Notes: generated by a model not told the origin, from the letters alone. DNA of 17,506 nt from Acidobacteriota bacterium (GCA_029263435.1 JAJCXL010000016.1:1-17506), one strand, 5' to 3'; positions 7,507 through 15,333 are shown, numbered from the stretch's first letter. Translations and numbers: made by a program.

Positions 7507-7536
7507 AAAATAGCACTACCGTGAGGCCGGAGTCAA
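7507..7536 (-). promoter_or_regulatory. Predicted sigma70 promoter of the FadL-family gene
   Basis: On the minus strand, -35 TTGACT (7531-7536) and -10 TATTTT (7507-7512) are separated by 18 bp. Transcription would start near 7500, giving a leader of about 33 nt before the ATG. A perfect 10-bp AT-rich palindrome (CAATATATTG, 7534-7543) touches the -35 box and could be an operator, but it is short enough to be chance. Confidence 0.55.
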
Positions 7537-7582
7537 TATATTGGGGTGTCCGGCAGAGACAACTACCGGATATAGGGGCGAT

Positions 7583-8071
7583 TCAACCAAGCTTGTCGTC
7601 GAGCTCGTCTTCCGTCAGGCCGAGGATGGCGGCCGCGGCCTCGCGATCCTGCTCGCAGTCCTCCAGCACCCGGGCGATATAGTCGGCTTGGGCCTCGGCG
7701 AGGCTCATCCATTCGCTCTGAGGGTCGCGCTGGGGGTCGCTCGTCGCACTCACCCCTGGCTCGAGGGCCGGCGCCAAGCCGAGGTGGGTCCACACGTCTT
7801 GGCCGACCCGTTCTTCGAAGAGCTCGGCAAACGACCGCACGCTGCCAACGGACTCGTCTTGGTTCACGCGCTCTACGCGGTGGAGAGGAAGAAAGATCGT
7901 CGACAACCCCATCTCGGTATCCGAGGACGCCACCGAGCGGGTCCAGTCATCGAACGAGTTCAAGTCGATACCTCGCAGGCTGATGCCGCTCGCTTGTATC
8001 GACAGCAAGATACCCCAGATTTTTTCTCGTGGATTCTGGAGATGAACCAGGATGGCGGAGAGCTTTTTCAT
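7583..8071 (-). CDS. Uncharacterised protein with C-terminal Fis-type HTH-like segment
   Basis: 162 residues, function unknown. The N-terminal part (about 1-100) is a compact mixed domain with HLQNPREKIWGILLSIQ, GISLRGIDLNSFDDW and GLSTIFLPLHRVERV, followed by a helical stretch FAELFEERVG. I recognise no named domain. A polar linker (about 103-120) leads to residues 128-162, whose pattern ADYIARVLEDCEQDREAAAA then ILGLTEDELDDKL matches the Fis/NtrC C-terminal HTH spacing. The second helix is acidic (TEDELDDKL) where DNA-binding Fis helices usually carry polar or basic residues. The ATG at 8069-8071 overlaps the aminotransferase stop as ATGA, with no other reasonable start, so it is translationally coupled and is the last gene of the recG-coaD run. 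It may be a regulator or a protein-interaction module. Confidence 0.75.
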   Translation of the reverse strand: MKKLSAILVHLQNPREKIWGILLSIQASGISLRGIDLNSFDDWTRSVASSDTEMGLSTIFLPLHRVERVNQDESVGSVRSFAELFEERVGQDVWTHLGLAPALEPGVSATSDPQRDPQSEWMSLAEAQADYIARVLEDCEQDREAAAAILGLTEDELDDKLG

Positions 8072-9267
8072 GAACCGGCGCGAGCCGCGAAAAACTTCAC
8101 GAGGCGACTCAAACCTTCCTCGATGACGTCTCGTGCGCACGCGAAGCTGACCCTTAGATGGCCGTCGAGGCCAAAGGCGAGTCCGGGGACGACTGCCACG
8201 CGTGCTTCTTTCAACATCGCGGCCGCCAAATCCGTCGAGGTCTCACCCGCTTTGAGGTAGTGCGAGATATCGGGAAACAAATAAAATCCCCCGCCCGGCA
8301 TCGAGCAAGACAGCCCCGGGATCTCGAGAAGGCCGGCGCGGAGGCGTTCGGCCCGCCATTTGTACTCTGCGATCATCTCGGCAAGCGGCGCCTGGTCCGA
8401 CGTCAACGCGACGAGCGCAGCCTTTTGTGAGATCGAGCTCGCATTCGACGTCATTTGGCTTTGAAGCGCGCCGCACGCTTCGATCACGGGCTTGGGCCCG
8501 AGCGCCCATCCGATCCTCCATCCCGTCATCGCGTAGGCTTTGGACGCCGTTCCCGCGACGACGAACCGGCCGTCGAGCCTGTCTTGCACTTCACCGAACG
8601 CCTCGGCGGGCGGAGGCTCGAACATCAGCCGAGCGTAAGTATCGTCCCAGAGGAAGAACGCGTCGGCGTCTTCCACGAGTGCGCCCAACGCTCGGATCTC
8701 GCTCCCGTCGATCACAGCGCCGGTTGGATTAGCCGGGAAATTAAGGAGCAGAATTCGAGTTCGCTCAGTGAGCGCCGGCGCAATCACATCGGCGGTCATC
8801 CGAAACCCGGTCGATGCCTCCGTCGGCACCAGCACCGGGGTCCCACCGGCGAGGCGCACTTGTTCGGCGAACGTCATCCAATAAGGCGTCGGGATCACGA
8901 CCTCGTCACCAGGGTCCACGAGGGTGAGCATCAGGTTGAGCAGGGCGTGCTTTCCCCCACTCGTAATAATGGATTCCGAGGGCTCGAAGTCGAGCGCGTA
9001 GTCCTCACGGTAGCGATCGGTGACCGCCTTCCGGAGCTCGGGCATCCCCGCATTGGGAGTGTAGCGGGTGAAGTTATCGACGATGGCTTTCTCGCCCGCG
9101 TCCTTGATGTGCTGTGGCGTCGGAAAATCAGGCTGGCCGGCGGAGAAGTCGACGACGTCGACGCCTTCGGCCTTGAGGCGCATCGCATCCGCCATGACGG
9201 CCATCGTCGGCGAAGGCTGAATCTCACTCACCCGCGCCGCGAGGCGTAACGTGGTTTTTCCCGTCAC
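8068..9267 (-). CDS. Class I pyridoxal-phosphate aminotransferase, aspartate-aminotransferase-like
   Basis: 399-residue fold-type I PLP aminotransferase of the bacterial AspAT (Ib) type. It should swap amino groups between an amino acid, probably aspartate, and 2-oxoglutarate. Landmarks: FSAGQPDFPTP (41-51), the NFPANPTGAV motif around Asn180, Asp208/Asp209, SKAYAMTGWRIGW with the PLP-binding Lys243, and LRVSFA near the C-terminus with the carboxylate-binding arginine. The start is GTG at 9265-9267 in a GTGA overlap with the coaD stop, with AGAGGGT as Shine-Dalgarno. The next gene overlaps its stop as ATGA. Substrate choice (aspartate, aromatic amino acids, prephenate) cannot be settled by reading, so no gene symbol is given. 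Confidence 0.92.
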   Translation of the reverse strand: MTGKTTLRLAARVSEIQPSPTMAVMADAMRLKAEGVDVVDFSAGQPDFPTPQHIKDAGEKAIVDNFTRYTPNAGMPELRKAVTDRYREDYALDFEPSESIITSGGKHALLNLMLTLVDPGDEVVIPTPYWMTFAEQVRLAGGTPVLVPTEASTGFRMTADVIAPALTERTRILLLNFPANPTGAVIDGSEIRALGALVEDADAFFLWDDTYARLMFEPPPAEAFGEVQDRLDGRFVVAGTASKAYAMTGWRIGWALGPKPVIEACGALQSQMTSNASSISQKAALVALTSDQAPLAEMIAEYKWRAERLRAGLLEIPGLSCSMPGGGFYLFPDISHYLKAGETSTDLAAAMLKEARVAVVPGLAFGLDGHLRVSFACARDVIEEGLSRLVKFFAARAGS

Positions 9268-9752
9268 TCGCGTACCCTCTCGTAGAGTCGTTTCTCGACT
9301 CGCTTCGGCACCAAGCCGGCGATGTTGCCTCCGAGCCGGGCGACCTCCTTCACGAGTCTAGAGCTGACATAGGAGTACTCTTCCGCTGGCATCATGAACA
9401 CGGTCTCTATCGTCGGGGCGAGCCTGCGGTTCATCAGCGCCATTTGAAACTCGTACTCGAAGTCGGAGATCGCGCGCACGCCGCGCACGATCGTCGTCGC
9501 TTTGCGGCTCGCGGCGTAATCCACCAGCAGCCCGCTGAACGCATCGGCCTCGACATTGTCCTGACCGCGAAACGTGTCTCGGATCATCGCGAGCCGCTCG
9601 TCCACGGTAAACAGCGGTTCCTTATCGACGTTCTTCAGCACCCCGACGATGATCTTGTCGAACAGCGAGCTTCCGCGCTGCATGATGTCGACGTGGCCGA
9701 GCGTCAGGGGGTCGAAAGACCCGGGATAGATCGCCACGCGCTCAGTCGCCAT
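9264..9752 (-). CDS. coaD: Phosphopantetheine adenylyltransferase
   Basis: 162-residue enzyme of the nucleotidyltransferase superfamily, the standard CoaD length. It makes dephospho-CoA from 4'-phosphopantetheine and ATP, the penultimate step of CoA synthesis. It begins MATERVAIYPGSFDPLTLGH, with the TxGH nucleotide-binding motif at 17-20. RGVRAISDFEYEFQMALMNR (90-109) and YSYVSSRLVKEVA (126-138) are the expected family motifs. I chose ATG 9750-9752 because family members start just before the first strand; an upstream TTG (9794) would add 14 unrelated residues that overlap rsmD. The gene starts 11 bp after rsmD and overlaps the aminotransferase gene by 4 bp. Confidence 0.96.
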   Translation of the reverse strand: MATERVAIYPGSFDPLTLGHVDIMQRGSSLFDKIIVGVLKNVDKEPLFTVDERLAMIRDTFRGQDNVEADAFSGLLVDYAASRKATTIVRGVRAISDFEYEFQMALMNRRLAPTIETVFMMPAEEYSYVSSRLVKEVARLGGNIAGLVPKRVEKRLYERVRE

Positions 9753-9763
9753 CGGCGAAAAGC

Positions 9764-10318
9764 CTAGCACACCCTCCGATAGAGGGAGAAGCAACTTTCA
9801 CCGCTCGTGAGCACCCGTCGACGGGTGAGCGCACCATGAGTCTCCGACAGCTCTAGCTTGTGATGGTGCTCGACCGCGACCACCCCTTCCGGGCTCAAGA
9901 GCTCCGCCTCACCGCACGAGGCGAGGACCGACTCCAGGTCGCTCGATCGATACGGAGGATCTGCAAAGACGATATCGAAGCTCCCAGCCGACCCGCGCAG
10001 CTTGCCGAGAGCGACCCGTACGTCCATCGCCATGACCGAGCTACGAGACTCCAGATCGAGCGTTTCGAGGTTGCGCCGGATGGCATCCGCCGCCCGACGG
10101 GCGCGCTCGACGAAAACGGCCGTCGCGGCGCCTTTCGACAACGCTTCGATCCCGAGCGCTCCCGCCCCCGCGAACAGATCGAGCACCCGAGCCCCGCCTA
10201 TCTCCGGTGACAGCACATCGAAAAGGCTCTTCTTGAGGCGGGCGCTCGTAGGCCGCGTCTCCATACCCTTGGGGGCGAAGAGCTTCCGGCCCCGAAGCTC
10301 ACCGCTGCCTATCCGCAT
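9764..10318 (-). CDS. rsmD: 16S rRNA (guanine966-N2)-methyltransferase
   Basis: 184-residue class I SAM-dependent methyltransferase of the RsmD family, which methylates G966 of 16S rRNA during 30S assembly. It starts MRIGSGELRGRKLFAP, then TRPTSARLKKSLFDVL (21-36). The SAM-binding motif VLDLFAGAGALGIEALS is at 45-61 and the catalytic DPPY at 120-123. The ATG is 15 bp after the recG stop. The order rsmD-coaD is a common bacterial arrangement and supports both calls. No anomaly. Confidence 0.95.
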   Translation of the reverse strand: MRIGSGELRGRKLFAPKGMETRPTSARLKKSLFDVLSPEIGGARVLDLFAGAGALGIEALSKGAATAVFVERARRAADAIRRNLETLDLESRSSVMAMDVRVALGKLRGSAGSFDIVFADPPYRSSDLESVLASCGEAELLSPEGVVAVEHHHKLELSETHGALTRRRVLTSGESCFSLYRRVC

Positions 10319-10333
10319 CGCGTCACCGCCGCA

Positions 10334-12436
10334 TTAACCCGCGGCTGCAAGCCCAAAGCGCTCGCCCCACAGCTCGATCACGTGGCTCAACAACCGACGC
10401 CCTTCCTCCGTCTCGGAGCCGCCCGAGGCGAGAAACTCGCCGGCTTCTCGCTTGGCTTCGTCTCGTAGCTCCGGGTCGCGAAGCATGTCGGCGATGCGAA
10501 ACAGCGGTGCGCCGGATTGACGAGTTCCGAAGTAGTCGCCCGGCCCACGGATCTCCAGATCGCGCTCGGCGATCACGAAGCCGTCATTCGTTTCGACCAT
10601 CGCCTCGATGCGCCGCTCCCCTTCGGGCGTCAGCGGTGGGTAGGTGAGCAAGAGAGCCTCGGATGCTGCCGCACCCCGACCCACCCGTCCGCGCAGCTGA
10701 TGGAGCTGCGAGAGACCGAAGCGTTCGGCGTGCTCGATGACGATCAAGGTCGCGTTCGGCACATCGACACCGACTTCGATCACGGTCGTCGCGACGAGAA
10801 TATCGACCTCCCCAGAAGCGAACGCGGCCATCGCCTGCTCGCGCTCCTCCGCCGCGATCCGCCCGTGCACGAGCCCGACGCGCCGCTTCGCAAAGGGACC
10901 TCGGGAGAGCGACTCGAACCGGTCAACCGCGGCTTTGAGATCCGAGTTCTCGGACTCCTCGATGAGCGGGCACACGAAATAGACTTGGTGCCCCTTGGAG
11001 ATCGTCTCCTCCATGGCTCTGAAGACCGCCTTTTCCTGTGAAGGCTCTCGCCGAAACGTCCGGATGGGCTGACGTCCCGGAGGAAGCTCATCCAACAAGG
11101 ACACGTCGAGATCGCCGTGAAGGGTCATCGCGAGACTGCGAGGGATGGGCGTGGCCGTCATCACGAGGACGTCGCAGCCGGCGCCTTTCTCGCGCAACAC
11201 CGCGCGCTGCACGACGCCGAAGCGGTGCTGCTCGTCGATGATCGCGAGTCCGAGCTCACGAAACGTCACCGCGTCTTGAATGAGGGCATGGGTACCGACG
11301 ACGAGATCGATCTCGCCGCCCTCGATCGCCGAGATGAGCGCTTCGCGTTCGGACTTCTTGAGCCGAGCACTCAGGAGTGCCACCCGGTAACCCGCAGGCT
11401 CCAAAAGCTTGCGGACGTTCGCGAAGTGCTGCTCGGCCAAGATCTCGGTCGGCACCATGAACGCGACTTGCGCGCCGCCTTCCATCACGATGACCGACGC
11501 GAGGACTCCCACGATGGTCTTTCCCGAACCGACGTCTCCTTGCACGAGCCGGCGCATGGGCACCGGGCTCGCCAGCTCGTCCGCGATCGTCTTCAGCGTC
11601 TTCTTCTGCGCCCCCGTCAGCCGAAACGGGAGGATGGTGCGGACCTTCTCCCGGATCGCGTCATCGACGTCGAACACTTTGGTCTTGTTCAGCCGACGGT
11701 CATGGGCCTTGCGCAGCTCGAGGGCAAGGAAGAACAAGAAGAACTCTTCGAAGATGAGCCGTTTCTGAGACGGCGAGCGAAACGCGTTGAGCTCGTCGAG
11801 CGGCGCGTCGTCATCGGGAAAATGAACTCTCGCGAGCGCGTCCTCGCGAGACGGTAGGTCATGACGCTTGGCTATCGCCTCGGGTAGGAAGTCCGGGATT
11901 CCCGGAGGCATCCCCATGACGAGGAAATGAATCACCCGCCGAAGGATCTTCGGGCTCATCGTCCCGATCCGCTCGTACACCGGAACGATCCGACCCGCGT
12001 GGGTCGTGTTGTCTTGCGCGTCGTCGACGAGCTCGTATTGCGGGCTCTTGACTTCCGGAAATAGCCCGAAGCCCGTCGTCTCGAACGTGCCGTAGATGAG
12101 GACCTTGCGTCCCGGGGTCAGCGTGTCTTTGAGAAACTCCTGATTGAACCACACCGCCTTGAGCTTGCCGGTCTCGTCTTTCCCCACCATCTCGACGATG
12201 GTGAAGTTTCGGCGTCGGGTCTTTCGGACGTTCACGGAAACGACCTCGACCTCAGCGGTGCCGCTGTGGCCGGACTCGATCTCGGCGATCTTCCATCGAC
12301 GGCTTCGGTCTTCGTAGCGAAACGGGAGGTAGAGCAACAAGTCGTAGACGGTGCGGATGCCGCACTTGTCCAGCGCCTCGGCCTTCTTGGGACCGACGCC
12401 TTTGACGAATTGAATGGAGGTGGTGATATCGAGCAT
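10334..12436 (-). CDS. recG: ATP-dependent DNA helicase RecG
   Basis: 700-residue superfamily 2 helicase that remodels stalled replication forks and Holliday junctions. The wedge/OB region is about 1-260, including FVKGVGPKKAEAL (11-23) and YLPFRYEDRS (36-45). Motor domains follow: LTGAQKKTL, Walker A GDVGSGKT (300-307), motif II DEQH (401-404), TATPIPRSLAMTL (427-439). The C-terminal domain has QLHQLRGRVGRG (577-588), the RecG translocation hairpin. Length matches the family (E. coli 693). I chose ATG 12434-12436, which gives MLDITTSIQFVKGVG; longer readings run into the preceding gene. No Shine-Dalgarno is visible, and a 16-bp inverted repeat ends 2 bp before the ATG, which may affect translation. 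Confidence 0.96.
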   Translation of the reverse strand: MLDITTSIQFVKGVGPKKAEALDKCGIRTVYDLLLYLPFRYEDRSRRWKIAEIESGHSGTAEVEVVSVNVRKTRRRNFTIVEMVGKDETGKLKAVWFNQEFLKDTLTPGRKVLIYGTFETTGFGLFPEVKSPQYELVDDAQDNTTHAGRIVPVYERIGTMSPKILRRVIHFLVMGMPPGIPDFLPEAIAKRHDLPSREDALARVHFPDDDAPLDELNAFRSPSQKRLIFEEFFLFFLALELRKAHDRRLNKTKVFDVDDAIREKVRTILPFRLTGAQKKTLKTIADELASPVPMRRLVQGDVGSGKTIVGVLASVIVMEGGAQVAFMVPTEILAEQHFANVRKLLEPAGYRVALLSARLKKSEREALISAIEGGEIDLVVGTHALIQDAVTFRELGLAIIDEQHRFGVVQRAVLREKGAGCDVLVMTATPIPRSLAMTLHGDLDVSLLDELPPGRQPIRTFRREPSQEKAVFRAMEETISKGHQVYFVCPLIEESENSDLKAAVDRFESLSRGPFAKRRVGLVHGRIAAEEREQAMAAFASGEVDILVATTVIEVGVDVPNATLIVIEHAERFGLSQLHQLRGRVGRGAAASEALLLTYPPLTPEGERRIEAMVETNDGFVIAERDLEIRGPGDYFGTRQSGAPLFRIADMLRDPELRDEAKREAGEFLASGGSETEEGRRLLSHVIELWGERFGLAAAG

Positions 12437-12438
12437 GG

Positions 12439-12454
12439 CCGCGGATGTCCGCGG
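12439..12454. repeat. GC-rich inverted repeat immediately before the recG start
   Basis: Perfect arms CCGCGGA and TCCGCGG separated by 2 bases, placed 2 bp before the recG ATG and just after the tandem TAG TAG stops of the upstream gene. In mRNA it would form a tight GC hairpin where a ribosome-binding site is expected. It may limit recG initiation, or make it depend on ribosomes arriving from the upstream gene. Confidence 0.5.
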
Positions 12455-12462
12455 AGATGCTA

Positions 12463-13080
12463 CTACTTCGACGGCGCGATCGCGCGCTGGCGCATCCACA
12501 CCGCGCCCGGCTTCAACCGGATCGTCTCCAGAGCGAACGGGAGAATGAACACTTCGCCGAGTCGAAAACCGGGCGGGAGAAGGCCGTTGGCGACATTGTT
12601 TCCGCCGTCGTTCGAGTCTCCGATGAACGACAAAATCAAATCGGGCGGTAGATCGACCCCGGAGAGGAGCACCCGCTCTAGCGACAGCTTGCCGACGCCC
12701 CCGTCACCGATGAGCTTGGCGGTGAGCTCTACCGGAACGCGTCCAGAGAGGAGCTGGAATATCGTCGACTCCGGCAAGGAGTCCTCGAGTAAGTCGAGAT
12801 CGAGCGTCGCGCCGATGACGGCGAGGCTATCGTCGAAACGGATCCAGGGGCTCTCGATACCGGCCGGAAGCTGTCCGTCGCTTTGCTTACGCAAGTAGAC
12901 GTTGGCTTCGTCCTCGGCGATCTCGAAGTCTTTCACCGCATCCGAGCCGGACTCGAAACGCGTCTGGACTTCCGTGAGTTTTTCCTCGAGGCTGTCGCCC
13001 TGGAAGGCCGAGCCCGGGGCGGAGACGACGAGGCCACTCGCCATGGCCAGCGCGATCGTTGATAACGCTATCTGCCTCAT
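12463..13080 (-). CDS. Secreted protein of unknown function (DUF2993-like)
   Basis: 205 residues with a Sec signal peptide: MRQIALSTIALAMASGLVVS, then APGSA with likely cleavage after residue 25. Mature features: an acidic helical start (SLEEKLTEVQTRF), FEIAEDEANVYLRKQ (52-66), LPAGIESPWIRFDDSLAVIG (71-90), LLSGRVPVELTAKLIGDGGV (110-129) and PFALETIRLKPGAV. This order of a first helix, beta strands and a short turn-rich tail recalls secreted DUF2993-like lipid-binding-fold proteins, but the match is by memory of the pattern only. The ATG at 13078-13080 is preceded by GGAAGGG. It lies between the TPR gene and recG with short gaps (68 bp and 26 bp), so it is probably in their operon. It ends with two adjacent TAG stops. 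Localisation would be periplasmic. Confidence 0.8.
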   Translation of the reverse strand: MRQIALSTIALAMASGLVVSAPGSAFQGDSLEEKLTEVQTRFESGSDAVKDFEIAEDEANVYLRKQSDGQLPAGIESPWIRFDDSLAVIGATLDLDLLEDSLPESTIFQLLSGRVPVELTAKLIGDGGVGKLSLERVLLSGVDLPPDLILSFIGDSNDGGNNVANGLLPPGFRLGEVFILPFALETIRLKPGAVWMRQRAIAPSK

Positions 13081-13148
13081 GACCCTTCCATCCTAGCTCA
13101 GCCGCGGCCGAAGTCGTAACGCTTCGACGAGCCCGAGGAGGTTCGTCT

Positions 13149-14702
13149 CTAGTTGCCAAGCTCCGCATGAAGCTCGAGAGCACCGTTATGCATCGGGTCG
13201 ATCGCGAGCGCCTTTTCGGCCTCCCCTTTCGCTTTGTCGGCGTCGCCGAGCTCGACATAGATCTCGGCGAGCGCGACGTGCGCATCCGGCGAAGGATCGG
13301 ACCACAACACGACGTGAAGCTCCCGTACGGCCTGGTCGAGCTCTCCGGTCTCACGCAAGATATCGATCAGCTCACGACGGGTCGCCAGAGCGCCCGGGTT
13401 GCGGTAGAGGCTCTTGCGAAGCAGCTGCGTGGCGTCGTCCGTCCGACCCCGACGGTGGAGCTCTCGGGCGTCGAACAGCTCGAGCAAAGCAACCACGTCT
13501 TCGCCTTCCGTGATGTCACGCTCATCCGCGCGCCGGTTCGCGGGATCTTCGCGCGGCACCGGGCGGACCCAAGGGTCCACTCCGTTCACATCGACGTCGC
13601 CGAGATGGGGAGCGAGAATCAGAGCCGCGGTACGGGCTCGGACGGCCTCGTCGTCGAGCGATTGGGTCATCGCGGCTTTCGACAACAAGAACTGAAGCTC
13701 GGCGTCATACGGACGGTCGCGTCTCGCCACCCGGAGCTCCTCCAAAGCATCGCGTTCGGAGCCGTTCCTCCAGAGACAAAACGCGTGGTTGAAGCGATAG
13801 ACCGCGTGGGTCGGATCCCGATCCACCGCTCGCGCGAATGCGTGAGCGGCGCCATCGAAATCGTCGAGCCTGGCCAACGCCACCCCGAGGTTGTTCGACG
13901 CCGCGCCTCGATCCTCGCCCAGCCCGATCAACCCTTCGAACACTTTCTGGGCGGAGGTTGGCTCCTCGACCGTGAGATAGGCCAGCCCGAGCTCGAAATA
14001 GCTCGGCTCATGCCGGGAGAGATCATCGCCGGCTTTCACCAGAACCTCGATCCCCTCCAACGGACGGCCGACCGAGATGAGACGCCTCCCCAGCAAGAGG
14101 CGCGCGGCGAGATAGCTGGGCTCTCGTTTCAGCGCATGGCTCAATAACCGCACTTGGTCGTCGGCGTCGACGCTCAGCCGAGCGCGAGCGCTCGCTTCGA
14201 GCGCCGCGGAAGAGATCCCGAGGCGCCGCGCGGCCAGCGTGTCGAACCCCGGTGGGGGCTCTCCTGATTCGAGGCGAAAGACGTTCTTCGCAACCTGATT
14301 CGACAGCATCGAGAGCGCGTCGCTAGACGCGTAATCTTGAATCACGCCCAGCGTGGAGCCTCTTTCGAGATCGATGACGCGCGCTTCGACGTCCAGCCGC
14401 CAATCAGATTCCTGATACTCGCCCAGGACGAGTCGTTGGGCGGCCAACTTCCGACCGAGGGTGATGGCACTCGCCCGGCTCAGGGGCTCGCCGACGGTGA
14501 ACCCGAGCTCTTCTAGAGCCCGGTTGCGCTCGACCGGATCCACGACATCATGTCCCGCCGCGTCGAGATGCGCGGACAAGGTCTCTTCGAACGCGCTGCC
14601 TTTCCAATCGTAGGCGCCGTTTTCGGCGACGTTGTCGAACGGTAGAATCAACGTCCGGAGCCCGGCCGCCAGGAGCAGCAAACTCGAGGGGCTCACCAGC
14701 AC
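13149..14702 (-). CDS. TPR-repeat protein with TolB/FlgO-like N-terminal domain
   Basis: 517 residues. The N-terminus has a hydrophobic stretch (SLLLLAAG) and then LRTLILPFDNVAENGAYDW, the pattern of TolB-N/FlgO-like domains found at the start of many secreted or periplasmic proteins. From about residue 190 the chain is helical with repeated tetratricopeptide signatures, for example GVALARLDDFDGAAHAFARA and ALAEIYVELGDADKAKGEAE. Such proteins act as scaffolds for protein complexes; the partner is unknown. The start is uncertain: GTG 14700-14702 is the most upstream one, while GTG 14694-14696 has a better placed GAGAG. It is the first gene of the minus-strand run leading to recG, with a predicted promoter about 65 bp upstream. 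The signal peptide is short, so export is an inference. Confidence 0.85.
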   Translation of the reverse strand: MLVSPSSLLLLAAGLRTLILPFDNVAENGAYDWKGSAFEETLSAHLDAAGHDVVDPVERNRALEELGFTVGEPLSRASAITLGRKLAAQRLVLGEYQESDWRLDVEARVIDLERGSTLGVIQDYASSDALSMLSNQVAKNVFRLESGEPPPGFDTLAARRLGISSAALEASARARLSVDADDQVRLLSHALKREPSYLAARLLLGRRLISVGRPLEGIEVLVKAGDDLSRHEPSYFELGLAYLTVEEPTSAQKVFEGLIGLGEDRGAASNNLGVALARLDDFDGAAHAFARAVDRDPTHAVYRFNHAFCLWRNGSERDALEELRVARRDRPYDAELQFLLSKAAMTQSLDDEAVRARTAALILAPHLGDVDVNGVDPWVRPVPREDPANRRADERDITEGEDVVALLELFDARELHRRGRTDDATQLLRKSLYRNPGALATRRELIDILRETGELDQAVRELHVVLWSDPSPDAHVALAEIYVELGDADKAKGEAEKALAIDPMHNGALELHAELGN

Positions 14703-14766
14703 TCTCGGATGGGGATGACTGGGATGGCTACGATGGCTCGTCTCCGGAAAGTCCGTATGACCAACA

Positions 14767-14795
14767 ATTATACACGTCGCAGCGGTACCTTATAA
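14767..14795 (-). promoter_or_regulatory. Predicted promoter of the TPR-recG-coaD run (leftward)
   Basis: On the minus strand there is a consensus -10 TATAAT (14767-14772), with TTATAA (14790-14795) at the -35 position after a 17-bp spacer. Transcription would start near 14760, about 58 nt before the first GTG. The -35 is weak (3 of 6). It overlaps the rightward promoter almost completely. Confidence 0.5.
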
Positions 14796-14796
14796 T
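14768..14796 (+). promoter_or_regulatory. Predicted promoter of the membrane-protein gene (rightward)
   Basis: On the plus strand there is a consensus -10 TATAAT (14791-14796), with TTATAC (14768-14773) at the -35 position after 17 bp. The start site would be near 14803, only about 8 nt before the ATG at 14811, so the transcript would be almost leaderless. The -35 is poor; the case rests on the perfect -10 and its position. Confidence 0.45.
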
Positions 14797-14810
14797 GATT
14801 GAAAGCTCGC

Positions 14811-15260
14811 ATGCCTCGAATCGAAAACTCGGACCGGCCGATTGGGGTCTACCTCGTGGCGCTGTACTTCGTACTCGCCGGAGCGCTGGAAACTATTCAA
14901 AAGTACAGAGAGTGGGATGGGCCACTGACGTTCAACCCGTTGGGAGAGCGCTCGGTGTGGGAGCTGGCGGCGCATCCGTTGATCTACCTAGTCCTCGCCT
15001 TTCTGATCTGGCGATTCACTGCGCTCGGCAGGCTCGGCGCGCTCGTCTATGGCTATCTAATCCTCGGAACGTACGCGGTTTCTGGGTCGATCTACTTTTT
15101 TTACGACGGCGAGACGCCTCTCACCATCACCCCCTTGTTCGTCATCATCGCGATCTATCACGTGACCTCGCTCTTGCCCCTGATCGCCTATCTCCAGCCT
15201 GTACGTCAGAAGAAAATCTTCCGGGTCAGCGTTGTCGAGCTTCTCCTTTCGAGGGAGTAG
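14811..15260 (+). CDS. Small four-helix integral membrane protein, function unknown
   Basis: 149 residues with four predicted transmembrane segments at about 11-28, 51-69, 74-97 and 106-128, and a basic C-terminal tail (VRQKKIFRVS). No enzymatic motif or named domain is recognised. The start is ATG 14811-14813 (MPRIENSDRP); an in-frame TTG at 14799 lies over the predicted -10 region and is less likely. It is transcribed away from the TPR gene and is followed by a 148-bp gap with a palindrome and a promoter for the next gene, so it is probably monocistronic. Coding character is supported by clean hydrophobic segments and a conventional length, but homology could not be checked. Confidence 0.75.
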   Translation: MPRIENSDRPIGVYLVALYFVLAGALETIQKYREWDGPLTFNPLGERSVWELAAHPLIYLVLAFLIWRFTALGRLGALVYGYLILGTYAVSGSIYFFYDGETPLTITPLFVIIAIYHVTSLLPLIAYLQPVRQKKIFRVSVVELLLSRE

Positions 15261-15333
15261 GAGCCGGCACCTTGCAGTTTGAAGCGTCGGTCAAGCTCTG
15301 CTACCATCGTAAAAAGACAATTCGGCGCGGTTC

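Noticed and set aside
6313..7524. Plus-strand open frame of 403 codons opposite the FadL-family gene
   Set aside because: The minus-strand product has a signal peptide and family signature. The plus translation is highly charged and typical of an antisense shadow.
7549..7570. Candidate terminator after the Fis-HTH-like gene (TCCGG and CCGGA arms)
   Set aside because: Only a 5-bp stem with a 12-base loop and no T-run; too weak to call.
13167..14147. Plus-strand open frame of 326 codons opposite the TPR gene
   Set aside because: TPR repeats on the minus strand explain the coding signal; no ribosome-binding site or domain on the plus strand.
14708..14735. Repeated GATG units in the leader of the TPR gene
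   Set aside because: Four copies at uneven spacing (6, 9 and 9 bases) in a short leader; no sign of function and could be chance.
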